From: a virus
Strand: one strand, 5' to 3'
DNA: 29,714 bases
Virus record (IMG/VR): IMGVR_UViG_3300025108_000259
Location: 1-29,714 of that record
A program made the position numbers and the translations under genes. The notes under the pieces were generated by a model that did not search any database, had not been told where the DNA came from, and saw nothing but the letters and a program-made list of their open reading frames with translations. This document shows positions 1-8,431 of the stretch, in pieces; the stretch's first letter is position 1; each line of letters starts with the position of its first letter.

Positions 1-2
1 GT

Positions 3-722
3 ACTGCTGTTGCTAACTCAGCTACTGATACATTAACTATAACTGGTGCTGGTGGAATATCAACATCAAGATCTGGTGATACTATAACAGTAACTGCATC
101 TGGTACTCTTGGAGAACAAAACTTATATGCAACGTTCACAGGTGATTCTGGTTCATCAACTGCTAGTTCTACTACAGACTCAATGTATATCGCTGGTGGT
201 ACTGGTATTACATCTGTAGCTACAAATGACAAGGTTACTCTTAATATAGATTCTGGCTATGCAAACTCTGCGTTAGACATATTTAAAACTGTTGCAGTTT
301 CAAACACTAGCACTGCTGGTACTGTAACTTCTCAAGCTGTTGCAGCTGTAGCTGATACAGCGACAGACACTTTAAATCTTAGAGGTCTAGATGCTTCGAT
401 AGCTTTAACAAGCTCAGATGGTCCTGAATTTGTTAACTTCAAATCATCTGTTCTTACTACTGTTAAAACGATAGATGTGTCTGAATTAAACGGTGAGCAA
501 TTTAAAGCTAAAATTACACACGGTTTTGGTACTCAAGATGTTATTGTTCAGCTTTGGGGAGTAACTACTAGACAACAAGTATACGCTAATGTTTGGAATT
601 TTGAGACAAACAATAATAGCGTGTTAATTCAGTTTAGTGCACAACCACAAGAAGATATAAAATGTGTGATTATGGCAGTTAATTTAGATGCTGGATCAAC
701 AATATCTTACCCAGCTTCGTAA
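3..722 (+). CDS. Phage tail fibre-like structural protein, C-terminal part (5' end outside window)
   Basis: The reading frame is open from the first complete codon at base 3 to the TAA at 720-722, so the true start lies upstream. The ATG at 183 is probably internal. The product is rich in Thr, Ser, Ala, Gly and Val with short beta-type segments, as in phage fibre shafts. A motif VA-[ND]-[ST]-ATDTL occurs twice, at bases 9-35 and 348-374, suggesting repeated shaft modules. From about base 465 the composition changes to a more ordinary mix with aromatic and charged residues (VQLWGV, YANVWNFE), which looks like a folded C-terminal beta-sandwich tip. It precedes two more spike/fibre genes, so a role in host attachment is likely. 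No enzymatic motif is visible. The fibre call rests on composition, repeats and context rather than on a recognised family. Confidence 0.7.
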   Translation, partial: TAVANSATDTLTITGAGGISTSRSGDTITVTASGTLGEQNLYATFTGDSGSSTASSTTDSMYIAGGTGITSVATNDKVTLNIDSGYANSALDIFKTVAVSNTSTAGTVTSQAVAAVADTATDTLNLRGLDASIALTSSDGPEFVNFKSSVLTTVKTIDVSELNGEQFKAKITHGFGTQDVIVQLWGVTTRQQVYANVWNFETNNNSVLIQFSAQPQEDIKCVIMAVNLDAGSTISYPAS

Positions 723-753
723 GCAATAATATAAATTTAATAAAATTTAATAA

Positions 754-942
754 ATGATAATAAAAATCGAGTACGATAAATCAGATGGTACATTAAATCT
801 AACAAAAGATGATGAGGTAGTTGCTGTTGTCAATAACAATACTGTTGTTGATAATAGCGACACTCTGTCTTTTGAAATAGCATTAGATGTATCTCAATAC
901 CAAGAACAATTTAACGAGATTATAGATGGCAACGATAACTAG
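754..942 (+). CDS. Small acidic hypothetical protein between fibre genes
   Basis: A 62-aa protein starting with MIIKIEYDKSDGTLNL. It has alternating hydrophobic/polar residues in the first half (beta-like) and an acidic, Gln/Asn-rich tail. The start follows an A/T-only leader with no Shine-Dalgarno sequence, as for most genes here. Its last 17 bases overlap the start of the 930-aa spike gene in the +1 frame, which suggests translational coupling. I do not recognise the family. Context would allow a fibre-assembly chaperone, a spike adaptor or a small virion protein, but nothing in the sequence decides this. Its reality rests on its fit in the gap and on the coupled overlap. Confidence 0.6.
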   Translation: MIIKIEYDKSDGTLNLTKDDEVVAVVNNNTVVDNSDTLSFEIALDVSQYQEQFNEIIDGNDN

Positions 943-3718
943 TACACAAACAGGTAATTGGCATACTGGATCAACTTGGGTTGGTGGGTCAGTACCTGCT
1001 AGTAATGATCTAGTTGTTATTGCTCATGGTCATAAAGTTACTGTTAGTACAAATATACAATCAGCTATTACTGATGATGTAACTATAGATGGTAATTTAC
1101 ATTTTGCTAGTGGTGGTAAAATGCATTTAAACGGCCGTATGACTGTAAAAAATACTAGTCACAATAGTAACGACACTGGTGAGTTTGTAGATGGTACTGC
1201 AGCATCAGGATCATTACTTAGCATGGTTGGTGGTAGTGAAATTAAAATATCAGGAGATAACTCAGCGCAGCACGGTATACAAATTGATGCTAGAAAATGG
1301 TGTGGTGTTCAGATAGATGGTAGTGAGCCTACATTAGTAACAACAGTTGATGGTAATCACGAACCTCACGCCTCATACATAACTGTAGCGGATGCCTCAA
1401 ACTTTGCTACTAACGATAGAATATCTTTGTATAAAAGAGATGAAGATTACACTCTTACAAACGATGAGTGTTTCTTTGTTCACGACGTAGACAATACAAA
1501 TGAAAGAATTTATTTTAGGCAATACGTTTGTCCAGAAGCTATTATACAATCAGTTAGTGGTTCTACTATAACGGTTGACGATGCTAGTGTTTTTAGGGTT
1601 GGTTATAAATTAATATTTGGTACTGGTAGCAATAGAAACGTATTACAAGTTACAGCTATAAATGGTAATGTTATAACTTTTGGTAGCAGTGTAGACAATG
1701 ACCCTTCTCTAGCTGGTGTTAAAGTATATCAAACAGGCACAGAAAAATACCATATATCAGGAAAATTTTGTAGAAGAATAGCTAGCGCAATAGCAACAGA
1801 ATACGTAGGTGGTACTGGTGTTAGAACAATTACACTTAATGACGTGACTGATTTTTCAGCTGGTGATACAGTTTATATACATATTAGTTTTGCTAAAGCC
1901 GGTGGTAATCTTAACGGGTACTATTATACGGCTAGCGGATTTGGAGCCACTAGTTTAGGTGGTAACGAAGGTATATGGAGACTTAAAGCTAATTATACAA
2001 TATCAAGTGTTGACGCAAGCGCTAAAACAATAACCGTTGATAGAGATATACTTTTTAATGGTGAAGTAGGTGGACCTGTTGTGAAAATGAAAAGAGATGT
2101 TGTTATAAAAGCTTGCGACGCAAGTGGTAATGATGTTGCTGACAAAGATCAAGACACAGCAAGAGTATTTTTTAATGTTAAATACTGGACAAGTAACGGG
2201 TGGAACAACGCTCCAACAAGAAGAGTTAGAATAAAATATGTAGAGTTTATAGGCTTGGGTTATAATACTAATGATAGTACAAATTTTAGATCAGGCGTAA
2301 ATATAGCTGGTTATAACGGTAGGTTTGAAAAAGCTATAACTGGTAGTGCTCACGACAACACAACAGTGCACACTACAAATCAAGTTAGCCAAACAGGTGA
2401 AAACTATATTGATGGTTGTAGTTATACAGCTTACAACTTATGTAGCAATGACTCAACAGACGGTGATAGTTACCCTAGTATTACTACAAGACATGCTTAT
2501 GGTATGGTTACAAGGAATATTATTACAGTAGGTAGCGGTAGAGGCGTGTGGCATTGGAGTTCACAATATTACAATAAATCTCACGGTCATATTAACGCTC
2601 ATGGAAACCATAATGGTATGCAGATAGAAGCAGGTTACGAAAGGCCTAATGAATATTCTTACTTACAAAGTTATAGCTCTGAAGATTACGGGTTTTTGTT
2701 TTATAATCTTGGAAGACAAAACGATTCTACTACAACACAGCATTTGAGATGCGAAAACATGCGTAGCTACGCTTTTTACTTTGGAGGAACAACAATATAC
2801 CCTCACTACAGGAGGTTTTTTGCAAATAGATATGGTCAAGCTGTTTACATAGCTGATAGTAATACTAGTGTTATAGTAAATGATTCTAAAATATACCCTA
2901 ATGATTGGGATGCTTCAGCTAGCATATATGGCACTGGCACTGGCGTAAGATATCCAAACACTTTACAAAATCACGCAAGTGGACATAACGCTTTGTATAT
3001 TGGTGGTAATGGTTGGAAAGGTGTATATTGTTTTACTGAGCACGGTTTTAAAGAGCAAGAAAAAGTTTCAGTGTATTACAATATGACAAGGTTTCAAGGT
3101 TTAAAAGGGAGAAGTCGTAATTTATGGGCTTCATCTTGGAGTGGTAATCCATTAGCAACAGGTATAATTCAAGTGCCCGCAAACTGCATTGTTAAAATAA
3201 AGTCTGTTATTAAAATAAATGAAACAGAGTGGGACGGAACAAATAGAGGTATTGATGATTCTTCACCACCATATTTAATAGCAACTTACGCTCACAACCC
3301 TCTTTACGGTGCTAATAGATACGACATAAACTCTAACAACCATAGATATACGCAAGATGAGTTGGATTTAAACGATTCAGATGAAACTGCAGATTTAAAA
3401 AACAGCACGCAAGCGGTAGGAAAATTACATGCAGGATTTATAGAAAGTATACAACATACTCAAGATGCTGTTGGCGCTTGGGAAACAAAAATATTAACAG
3501 TACAACCACAGTATAGGAGTTACTTTTTAAGATTTGGCTATTATTTTCAAGATCACGATTTAATTCACGAAGGTTTTGAAGCAGAAGACATACACTTGGC
3601 TATGTCAAAAGCACCACCAAACGGTATAGAATTGTGGCCACATAACTTTGCAAAAGTAACTGTTAGACCGTCAGCTAATTATACTTCAGCTAGAAAACGA
3701 ATATCAGGAAGATTATAA
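926..3718 (+). CDS. Tailspike-like protein: G8-like N-terminus and right-handed beta-helix
   Basis: A 930-aa protein. The N-terminus (about 1-60: GNWHTGSTWVGG, then P-x5-DLVVIAHGHKVTV) has the pattern of G8-type domains: a W-pair, a 'VP...D.VVI..GH.VTV' strand and regularly spaced beta strands after it. Residues about 150-375 hold three or four I-T-[VL]-x-D-x-x-x-F modules (near 152, 215, 302 and 369), followed by GD or similar turns. From about 385 to 720, short strands with Asn/His/Gly turns (RRVRIKYVEFIGLG at 432-445; a His-rich GHINAHGNHNG near 554-564) look like a right-handed parallel beta-helix. G8 domains joined to a beta-helix are known in secreted and cell-surface polysaccharide-acting proteins such as CEMIP/TMEM2. 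In a phage this suggests a capsule or exopolysaccharide-degrading spike. Catalytic residues cannot be assigned by eye. The start at 926 is the first ATG of the frame and overlaps the upstream gene by 17 bases. Confidence 0.72.
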   Translation: MATITSTQTGNWHTGSTWVGGSVPASNDLVVIAHGHKVTVSTNIQSAITDDVTIDGNLHFASGGKMHLNGRMTVKNTSHNSNDTGEFVDGTAASGSLLSMVGGSEIKISGDNSAQHGIQIDARKWCGVQIDGSEPTLVTTVDGNHEPHASYITVADASNFATNDRISLYKRDEDYTLTNDECFFVHDVDNTNERIYFRQYVCPEAIIQSVSGSTITVDDASVFRVGYKLIFGTGSNRNVLQVTAINGNVITFGSSVDNDPSLAGVKVYQTGTEKYHISGKFCRRIASAIATEYVGGTGVRTITLNDVTDFSAGDTVYIHISFAKAGGNLNGYYYTASGFGATSLGGNEGIWRLKANYTISSVDASAKTITVDRDILFNGEVGGPVVKMKRDVVIKACDASGNDVADKDQDTARVFFNVKYWTSNGWNNAPTRRVRIKYVEFIGLGYNTNDSTNFRSGVNIAGYNGRFEKAITGSAHDNTTVHTTNQVSQTGENYIDGCSYTAYNLCSNDSTDGDSYPSITTRHAYGMVTRNIITVGSGRGVWHWSSQYYNKSHGHINAHGNHNGMQIEAGYERPNEYSYLQSYSSEDYGFLFYNLGRQNDSTTTQHLRCENMRSYAFYFGGTTIYPHYRRFFANRYGQAVYIADSNTSVIVNDSKIYPNDWDASASIYGTGTGVRYPNTLQNHASGHNALYIGGNGWKGVYCFTEHGFKEQEKVSVYYNMTRFQGLKGRSRNLWASSWSGNPLATGIIQVPANCIVKIKSVIKINETEWDGTNRGIDDSSPPYLIATYAHNPLYGANRYDINSNNHRYTQDELDLNDSDETADLKNSTQAVGKLHAGFIESIQHTQDAVGAWETKILTVQPQYRSYFLRFGYYFQDHDLIHEGFEAEDIHLAMSKAPPNGIELWPHNFAKVTVRPSANYTSARKRISGRL

Positions 3719-3727
3719 AATATAAAT

Positions 3728-6700
3728 ATGACTAAATTTTTAAATAACATAAACTTAGAGGCAGAAAACGATATACAGTTTAAAACAGCTACAGGTACTA
3801 ATGCTGGTAAAATATCACAAACTGGTGATGACTTAGTTATAAGTAACGCTGTTGGTGATATATTGCTAGGTAATGGTAGTGACGATATATATATTGGAGA
3901 TGGTACAAACACTGTAGATATTAGATTTGAACAAGACATGGCTATATTTGCTGATTCTAGTTCAACAAGAACTCTAACTCTTGGTGGTGCAAATACAAAT
4001 TTAGTCTTAGACAGCCCAAGTATTAGTGGATCTATAATTTTACCTACTACAACTATAAATGGCAAAATGACATTTGGTACGGCAGCTGGTTATATACTAT
4101 TTGACTACGAGCCAACAACAGCTAGTGGAGAGTACTCATCAGAAGTGCCTTTGCTAAGAGTTGATAGGTCTGGTAGTGAGTTAACAATACTTTCTAGGGT
4201 AAGTAATAATGGTGCTGTTATTTTAGGTAATGATGATGGTGTTGCAATTTTAGCTGGTGATGTTAAAAGTGTAATAAAAGATAATTTAAACTTTGCAGGT
4301 GAAGAAGTAGTATTTGCTGCAGAAGCGGGTTTTAGTGCTTATGGTTTTCCTAATAACGATACATCTTGGTCAAATAGAAATCAGTTTAGATTTAGATCAG
4401 ATAGTGGTACTGCTAGTGAAAATGGTTTATACATAGGTGATGGTGGTAGTACACAGTTTATAGATTTAAGTAGAAACTTAACTGTTGCGGATGCAACTAT
4501 ATCAGGTAATACAACTTTTAAACCAAAACACTACACAGCATCAAATGATTTAAATAGTGATGTTAGAACTATATTTAGCACACATGATACAGATGGTTCA
4601 ACTTCAAATAAACCTGTAAACTGGTCTTCAATATATACTCTTGGTGGTAGTAGCAGAAATACATTACAAATAAGTACTAATGAAGATTACTCTGAATCTG
4701 GTATGTGGATTAGACAGTATAATGCTAACTCTGGGTCTCCACAAGGAACTGGTTATCAAAACTGGACGGAAGTGTGGACAACAAATAAGTTAACAGAAAC
4801 TAATAAAACTAACTACGACACTGCATACACTCATTCTCAAGCAGCACACGCGCCATCTAATGCAGAACAAAACGTACAGTCTGATTGGAATGCTACTAGT
4901 GGTGATGCGCTTATATTAAACAAACCAAGTATACCGTCTATCTCAGGTTTAGCTACAACAAGTTATGTTGATACTGCAGAGTCTGATGCTATATCCGCAG
5001 CGGCAACAGCTGCAGCCGCGAAATTTACAAGTACAGATGGTACAACAACAGGTGGAACCGATTACACTTTTAAAATAGATGACGAAAGTAATTTTAGTGG
5101 TAATAAATGGTATCATATTGCCACTATACCTAACACAAATGGTGGTTTGCACATTAGAGGTTTTATGTCTAATCATGTGGAAACTTTTGCATCACAGAAA
5201 TTTGATTTAGCAATTGCATGTAGAGAAGGTGGTAGTGGTGCCGATATAGAAATAACTGGTCAGTTAGATGTTTTGCACAACGCAACTTCTGGCAGTGATA
5301 GAGCTGGTATTAGGGTTATAAAAACCGCAGACTCATCTTATGATGAATACAAAGTGTACATAAGAACAACCAGGTATTCGATGGTTACTCTTAGATTAAC
5401 ACAAGAGGGTAGTGTAACATTTAATACTAGTCATAGCTCACCTTTAACATCAGAGCCAGCTGGTCTAGGTGTAGAATTAGATACGTCTACAACTGTAGAA
5501 GGTAATTATGTTGTAGATAATAGTACAATTAAAGAAATCTACCACGAGGGACATTTACCTACTTTAACAGAGCTAGGTGCTCAGGCCGCAGGGACATATT
5601 CTACAGCAACGGGTGTTGCAAACAATGCTGACGTAACACCTGGTTGGGTGCCTTCAGTAGACCCTAATTATCTAACAAGTCAAACTTCTCATGCTGATGT
5701 ACTTGTAGATGGCGACTTTACAAGTAATGGTCTTATGAAAAGAACATCAGCTGGTACATATACAATAGATTCAAATACATATTTAACAGCTGTTCCTTCT
5801 ACTTATGCATTAAAAACATATGTAGACCAAGCAGAAGCTGATGCAATATCAACTGCGGCTACAGCGGCTGAGTCTTATGCAGATGGTTTAGCTTCAAATT
5901 ACGCTACTGCTGCTCAAGGTTCAACAGCCGATTCAGCCCTACAATCTGTTCCTTCTACTTACGCTTTAAAGACTTATGTAGACACGGCTGTGGCAAATTT
6001 AGTAGATAATGCACCAGAAAATTTAAACACTTTAGCGGAGTTAGCTGAAGCTTTGAATGATGATGATGATGCTGTAGTAACTATTAACACTTCTTTGGGC
6101 AATAGATACACGAAAACAGAGTCTGATGCTAGGTATTTACAATCTTTACCATCACACAACCACGATGATAGATATTACACAGAAACTGAATCTGACGCTA
6201 GGTATTTACAGTCTTTACCTTCGCATAATCATGATGATAGATATTATACAGAAACTGAAGTTGACGCTTTTGCTGTTAAATTAACAGGTAATCAAACTAT
6301 ATCTGACAATAAAACATTTAGTGATGATGTTACAATTACTAACCAACTAACAGTAGATGGAGCTACTGACCTAAACGGTTTAATTACTATAAGTACGTCT
6401 ACTGGAGCAGCTGGAATGAGACTATATAATGAAACTAACACCGCTCAAATAGCAGATAGTTATAGTGGTAATACTTCTAAATCATACATATATTTTGATA
6501 CGGTATCAGGAAGTAATGATCCTGGGTATATAATGCACGAGAGCAGTACAAGTGAGGCGAACGAAGGTGTATTGCATTTAGTACCATCAGATGATAACTC
6601 TACTGGTGACTACGTGAGTATACATGGGACAAATGACGCTGACGTTTTAAAACTACATACTAGTGGTTTAATTGAAACTGCAAATTTACAATTAAATTTA

Positions 6701-8431
6701 AAATCCGGTAGTGGTGATGTTCTTGTAAGTGATGATATAGACATAAACGGTAATGCTGATGTATCTGGTACTTTAACTTCTGGCGCTCACACTATAAATT
6801 CTGCAACTGATTCTATTTTACAACTTAATCAAACAGGTACTGATAACGGTTGGAGTTATATAAACTTTAACACTTCTGGAACAAGAAATTATTTTATTGG
6901 ACAAGATGCAAGTAAAAACTTTGATATATATAATGACAATGTAGATGCTACTGCTATTGGTATAAGTTATGCGAATAATAATGTAACTTTTGGTGGTAAC
7001 ATCGTAATGGGTTCTGGTAAAACAGTTGATGGTGTTGATATTTCAGCTAGAGATGCTGTACTAACTTCAACAACAACTACTGCAAATTCAGCATTGCAAT
7101 CTGTACCTTCTACTTACGCGTTAAAAACATATGTTGATACAGCTGAATCGGACGCAATATCTACAGCAGGGACAAATGCAGCATCTGCTAACAAAGCATG
7201 GTCCACAATCACAAGTACTCCTACAACAATATCTGGTTACGGAATTACTGATGCTTTAGAGATTGGAGTAACAGCAACAACTGCAATGGCAGGTAATACT
7301 TCTATTCCAGCTGCAGAACAATATACTCAACACGAAAGCATAACACAAGCAACATCAAACGTGAGTAACTCAGGTAGAACTTATCTACAAAGTATAACAT
7401 TAGATAGTAATGGTCACGTTACCGGTGTCGCGACTGCTTCAGAAACAGTTGTTAACACAAACACACAAAACGACGCTACCACAACAAGGGGTTTCTTTTC
7501 TGGCTCAGGTATAAACACTACTACCGGTGTTATCACAAACACTCAATATTACAAAGCAACTTCTGAGGTTCTAGGTTTAGTTAAAATTGGTGAAGGTATA
7601 TCTATAGACGCTGGTGGTACGATTAGTGTTACTTTACATGGTAATGCTACTAGTGGAGACGCTGGTTTAATGTCTGCTAGTGACAAAACAAAAATAGATA
7701 CCATTGCTACTAATGCTGACGTTACTAATACTACTAATGTTACTTCAGCAGGAGCTTTGATGGATAGTGAGGTAAGTGTTACTAATATAAAAAATATTGA
7801 CCAAGCATTAGAGTCTGGCGCGGAACCTGAGTTTGGTACTGCTAACATGGAGGACAGTACTAACAAGCGTTTTATGACAGACGCTCAAGAGACTAAATTA
7901 GATAGCGTTGCCACAGGAGCTACTGCAAACGTTGGAGACGTTACTTTGTCTGGTACACAAACAATAAGTGGTAATAAAACTTTTAGTGGTAACACCTCAG
8001 CATCAGGAGCAATAAGTCAAAGCAACACAACACAATCAACAAACAAAAGTTCAGGCGCGTTTAAAACTTTAGGTGGTGTGGGTATTGCTAAAACACTTAA
8101 TGTCGGTGAAGATGTAGTTGCTTATGCGTCATCTGACAAAAGGTACAAAGATAATTTACAAGCAATTACAAACCCTATTGATAAAGTAAAAAGTTTAACT
8201 GGGTATACGTTTACTTGGAACGATAAGCACGAGCAGTTTAACGGCAACGATGATATTGGCGTAGTTGCTCAAGAAGTTGAAAAAGTATTTCCTGAAATAG
8301 TTGACACAAGAGATAATGGTTACAAAGCTGTTAAGTATGAAAAAATGGTTGCTGTGTTAATTGAAGCTATAAAAGATCAACAAAAACAAATTGATGAACT
8401 AAAAGAAAAGTGCAATGGCTGTTCCAAGTAG
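3728..8431 (+). CDS. Long tail fibre with C-terminal Peptidase_S74 intramolecular chaperone
   Basis: A 1567-aa protein beginning nine bases after the preceding stop. Residues 1-450 are Gly/Asn/Thr/Ser-rich beta-type repeats. The central shaft has repeated YALKTYVD and DAIS[TA]A segments that look like helical trimerisation stretches, then a perfect 23-residue tandem repeat carrying HNHDDRYYTE (metal-type HxH fibre motif). More beta repeats follow. The last about 100 residues form an S74 chaperone-of-endosialidase domain: the S-D-K-R-Y-K site with Ser1469 (codon 8132-8134), then GVVAQEVEKVFPEIV and KMVAVLIEAIKDQQKQ as the terminal helix. In this family the domain drives trimer folding and then cleaves itself off at the serine. 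The mature fibre would therefore end at about residue 1468. The protein is probably a trimeric receptor-binding fibre. No depolymerase domain is evident. Confidence 0.9.
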   Translation: MTKFLNNINLEAENDIQFKTATGTNAGKISQTGDDLVISNAVGDILLGNGSDDIYIGDGTNTVDIRFEQDMAIFADSSSTRTLTLGGANTNLVLDSPSISGSIILPTTTINGKMTFGTAAGYILFDYEPTTASGEYSSEVPLLRVDRSGSELTILSRVSNNGAVILGNDDGVAILAGDVKSVIKDNLNFAGEEVVFAAEAGFSAYGFPNNDTSWSNRNQFRFRSDSGTASENGLYIGDGGSTQFIDLSRNLTVADATISGNTTFKPKHYTASNDLNSDVRTIFSTHDTDGSTSNKPVNWSSIYTLGGSSRNTLQISTNEDYSESGMWIRQYNANSGSPQGTGYQNWTEVWTTNKLTETNKTNYDTAYTHSQAAHAPSNAEQNVQSDWNATSGDALILNKPSIPSISGLATTSYVDTAESDAISAAATAAAAKFTSTDGTTTGGTDYTFKIDDESNFSGNKWYHIATIPNTNGGLHIRGFMSNHVETFASQKFDLAIACREGGSGADIEITGQLDVLHNATSGSDRAGIRVIKTADSSYDEYKVYIRTTRYSMVTLRLTQEGSVTFNTSHSSPLTSEPAGLGVELDTSTTVEGNYVVDNSTIKEIYHEGHLPTLTELGAQAAGTYSTATGVANNADVTPGWVPSVDPNYLTSQTSHADVLVDGDFTSNGLMKRTSAGTYTIDSNTYLTAVPSTYALKTYVDQAEADAISTAATAAESYADGLASNYATAAQGSTADSALQSVPSTYALKTYVDTAVANLVDNAPENLNTLAELAEALNDDDDAVVTINTSLGNRYTKTESDARYLQSLPSHNHDDRYYTETESDARYLQSLPSHNHDDRYYTETEVDAFAVKLTGNQTISDNKTFSDDVTITNQLTVDGATDLNGLITISTSTGAAGMRLYNETNTAQIADSYSGNTSKSYIYFDTVSGSNDPGYIMHESSTSEANEGVLHLVPSDDNSTGDYVSIHGTNDADVLKLHTSGLIETANLQLNLKSGSGDVLVSDDIDINGNADVSGTLTSGAHTINSATDSILQLNQTGTDNGWSYINFNTSGTRNYFIGQDASKNFDIYNDNVDATAIGISYANNNVTFGGNIVMGSGKTVDGVDISARDAVLTSTTTTANSALQSVPSTYALKTYVDTAESDAISTAGTNAASANKAWSTITSTPTTISGYGITDALEIGVTATTAMAGNTSIPAAEQYTQHESITQATSNVSNSGRTYLQSITLDSNGHVTGVATASETVVNTNTQNDATTTRGFFSGSGINTTTGVITNTQYYKATSEVLGLVKIGEGISIDAGGTISVTLHGNATSGDAGLMSASDKTKIDTIATNADVTNTTNVTSAGALMDSEVSVTNIKNIDQALESGAEPEFGTANMEDSTNKRFMTDAQETKLDSVATGATANVGDVTLSGTQTISGNKTFSGNTSASGAISQSNTTQSTNKSSGAFKTLGGVGIAKTLNVGEDVVAYASSDKRYKDNLQAITNPIDKVKSLTGYTFTWNDKHEQFNGNDDIGVVAQEVEKVFPEIVDTRDNGYKAVKYEKMVAVLIEAIKDQQKQIDELKEKCNGCSK
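4961..7138 (+). repeat. Dispersed coding repeat [TS]YVD-x-AE-x-DAIS in the fibre shaft
   Basis: Three copies of VPSTYALKTYVD lie at 5792-5827, 5948-5983 and 7103-7138. A fourth, shorter relative (TSYVDTAESDAISAA) starts at 4961. Copies 1, 3 and 4 continue into AE-[AS]-DAIS-[TA]-A, an Ala-rich stretch likely to be helical. Copies differ mainly at third codon positions. They are read as recurring trimer coiled-coil modules that separate beta-rich shaft sections of the 1567-aa fibre. Confidence 0.8.
6116..6253 (+). repeat. Perfect 23-codon tandem repeat (HNHDDRYYTE fibre motif)
   Basis: Two adjacent 69-base units (6116-6184 and 6185-6253) encode the same 23 residues, T-E-S-D-A-R-Y-L-Q through H-N-H-D-D-R-Y-Y-T-E, and a third copy begins at 6254 (TEVDA) before diverging. 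The units differ at several synonymous positions (for example CAC AAC CAC versus CAT AAT CAT), so they are not a recent duplication. HxH pairs in fibre shafts are known to bind iron in T4 gp37-type tips. Metal binding here is inference. Confidence 0.85.

Noticed and set aside
183-722. Start of the first gene at the ATG at 183
   Set aside because: The frame stays open with the same repeat-type sequence back to base 3, so this ATG is most likely internal to a longer gene.
722-753. A/T-rich gap with a repeated AATTTAATAAA pattern as a possible regulatory repeat
   Set aside because: The gap is only 31 bases long and consists mostly of A and T. The repeat is too simple to separate from base composition.
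2346-2531. 61-aa plus-strand frame inside the spike gene
   Set aside because: It is out of frame inside a continuous 930-aa gene, with low-complexity Leu/Thr/Gln/Val composition and no recognisable pattern.
3679-4065. 128-aa open frame on the minus strand
   Set aside because: It lies across the end of the spike gene and the start of the S74 fibre, both well supported. Its product has no family resemblance, and no other minus-strand gene exists here.
7549-7866. 105-aa minus-strand open frame inside the S74 fibre gene
   Set aside because: Its Val/Ser/Leu-rich hydrophobic composition is the reverse complement of Thr/Asn/Ala-rich fibre repeats, with no separate leader.
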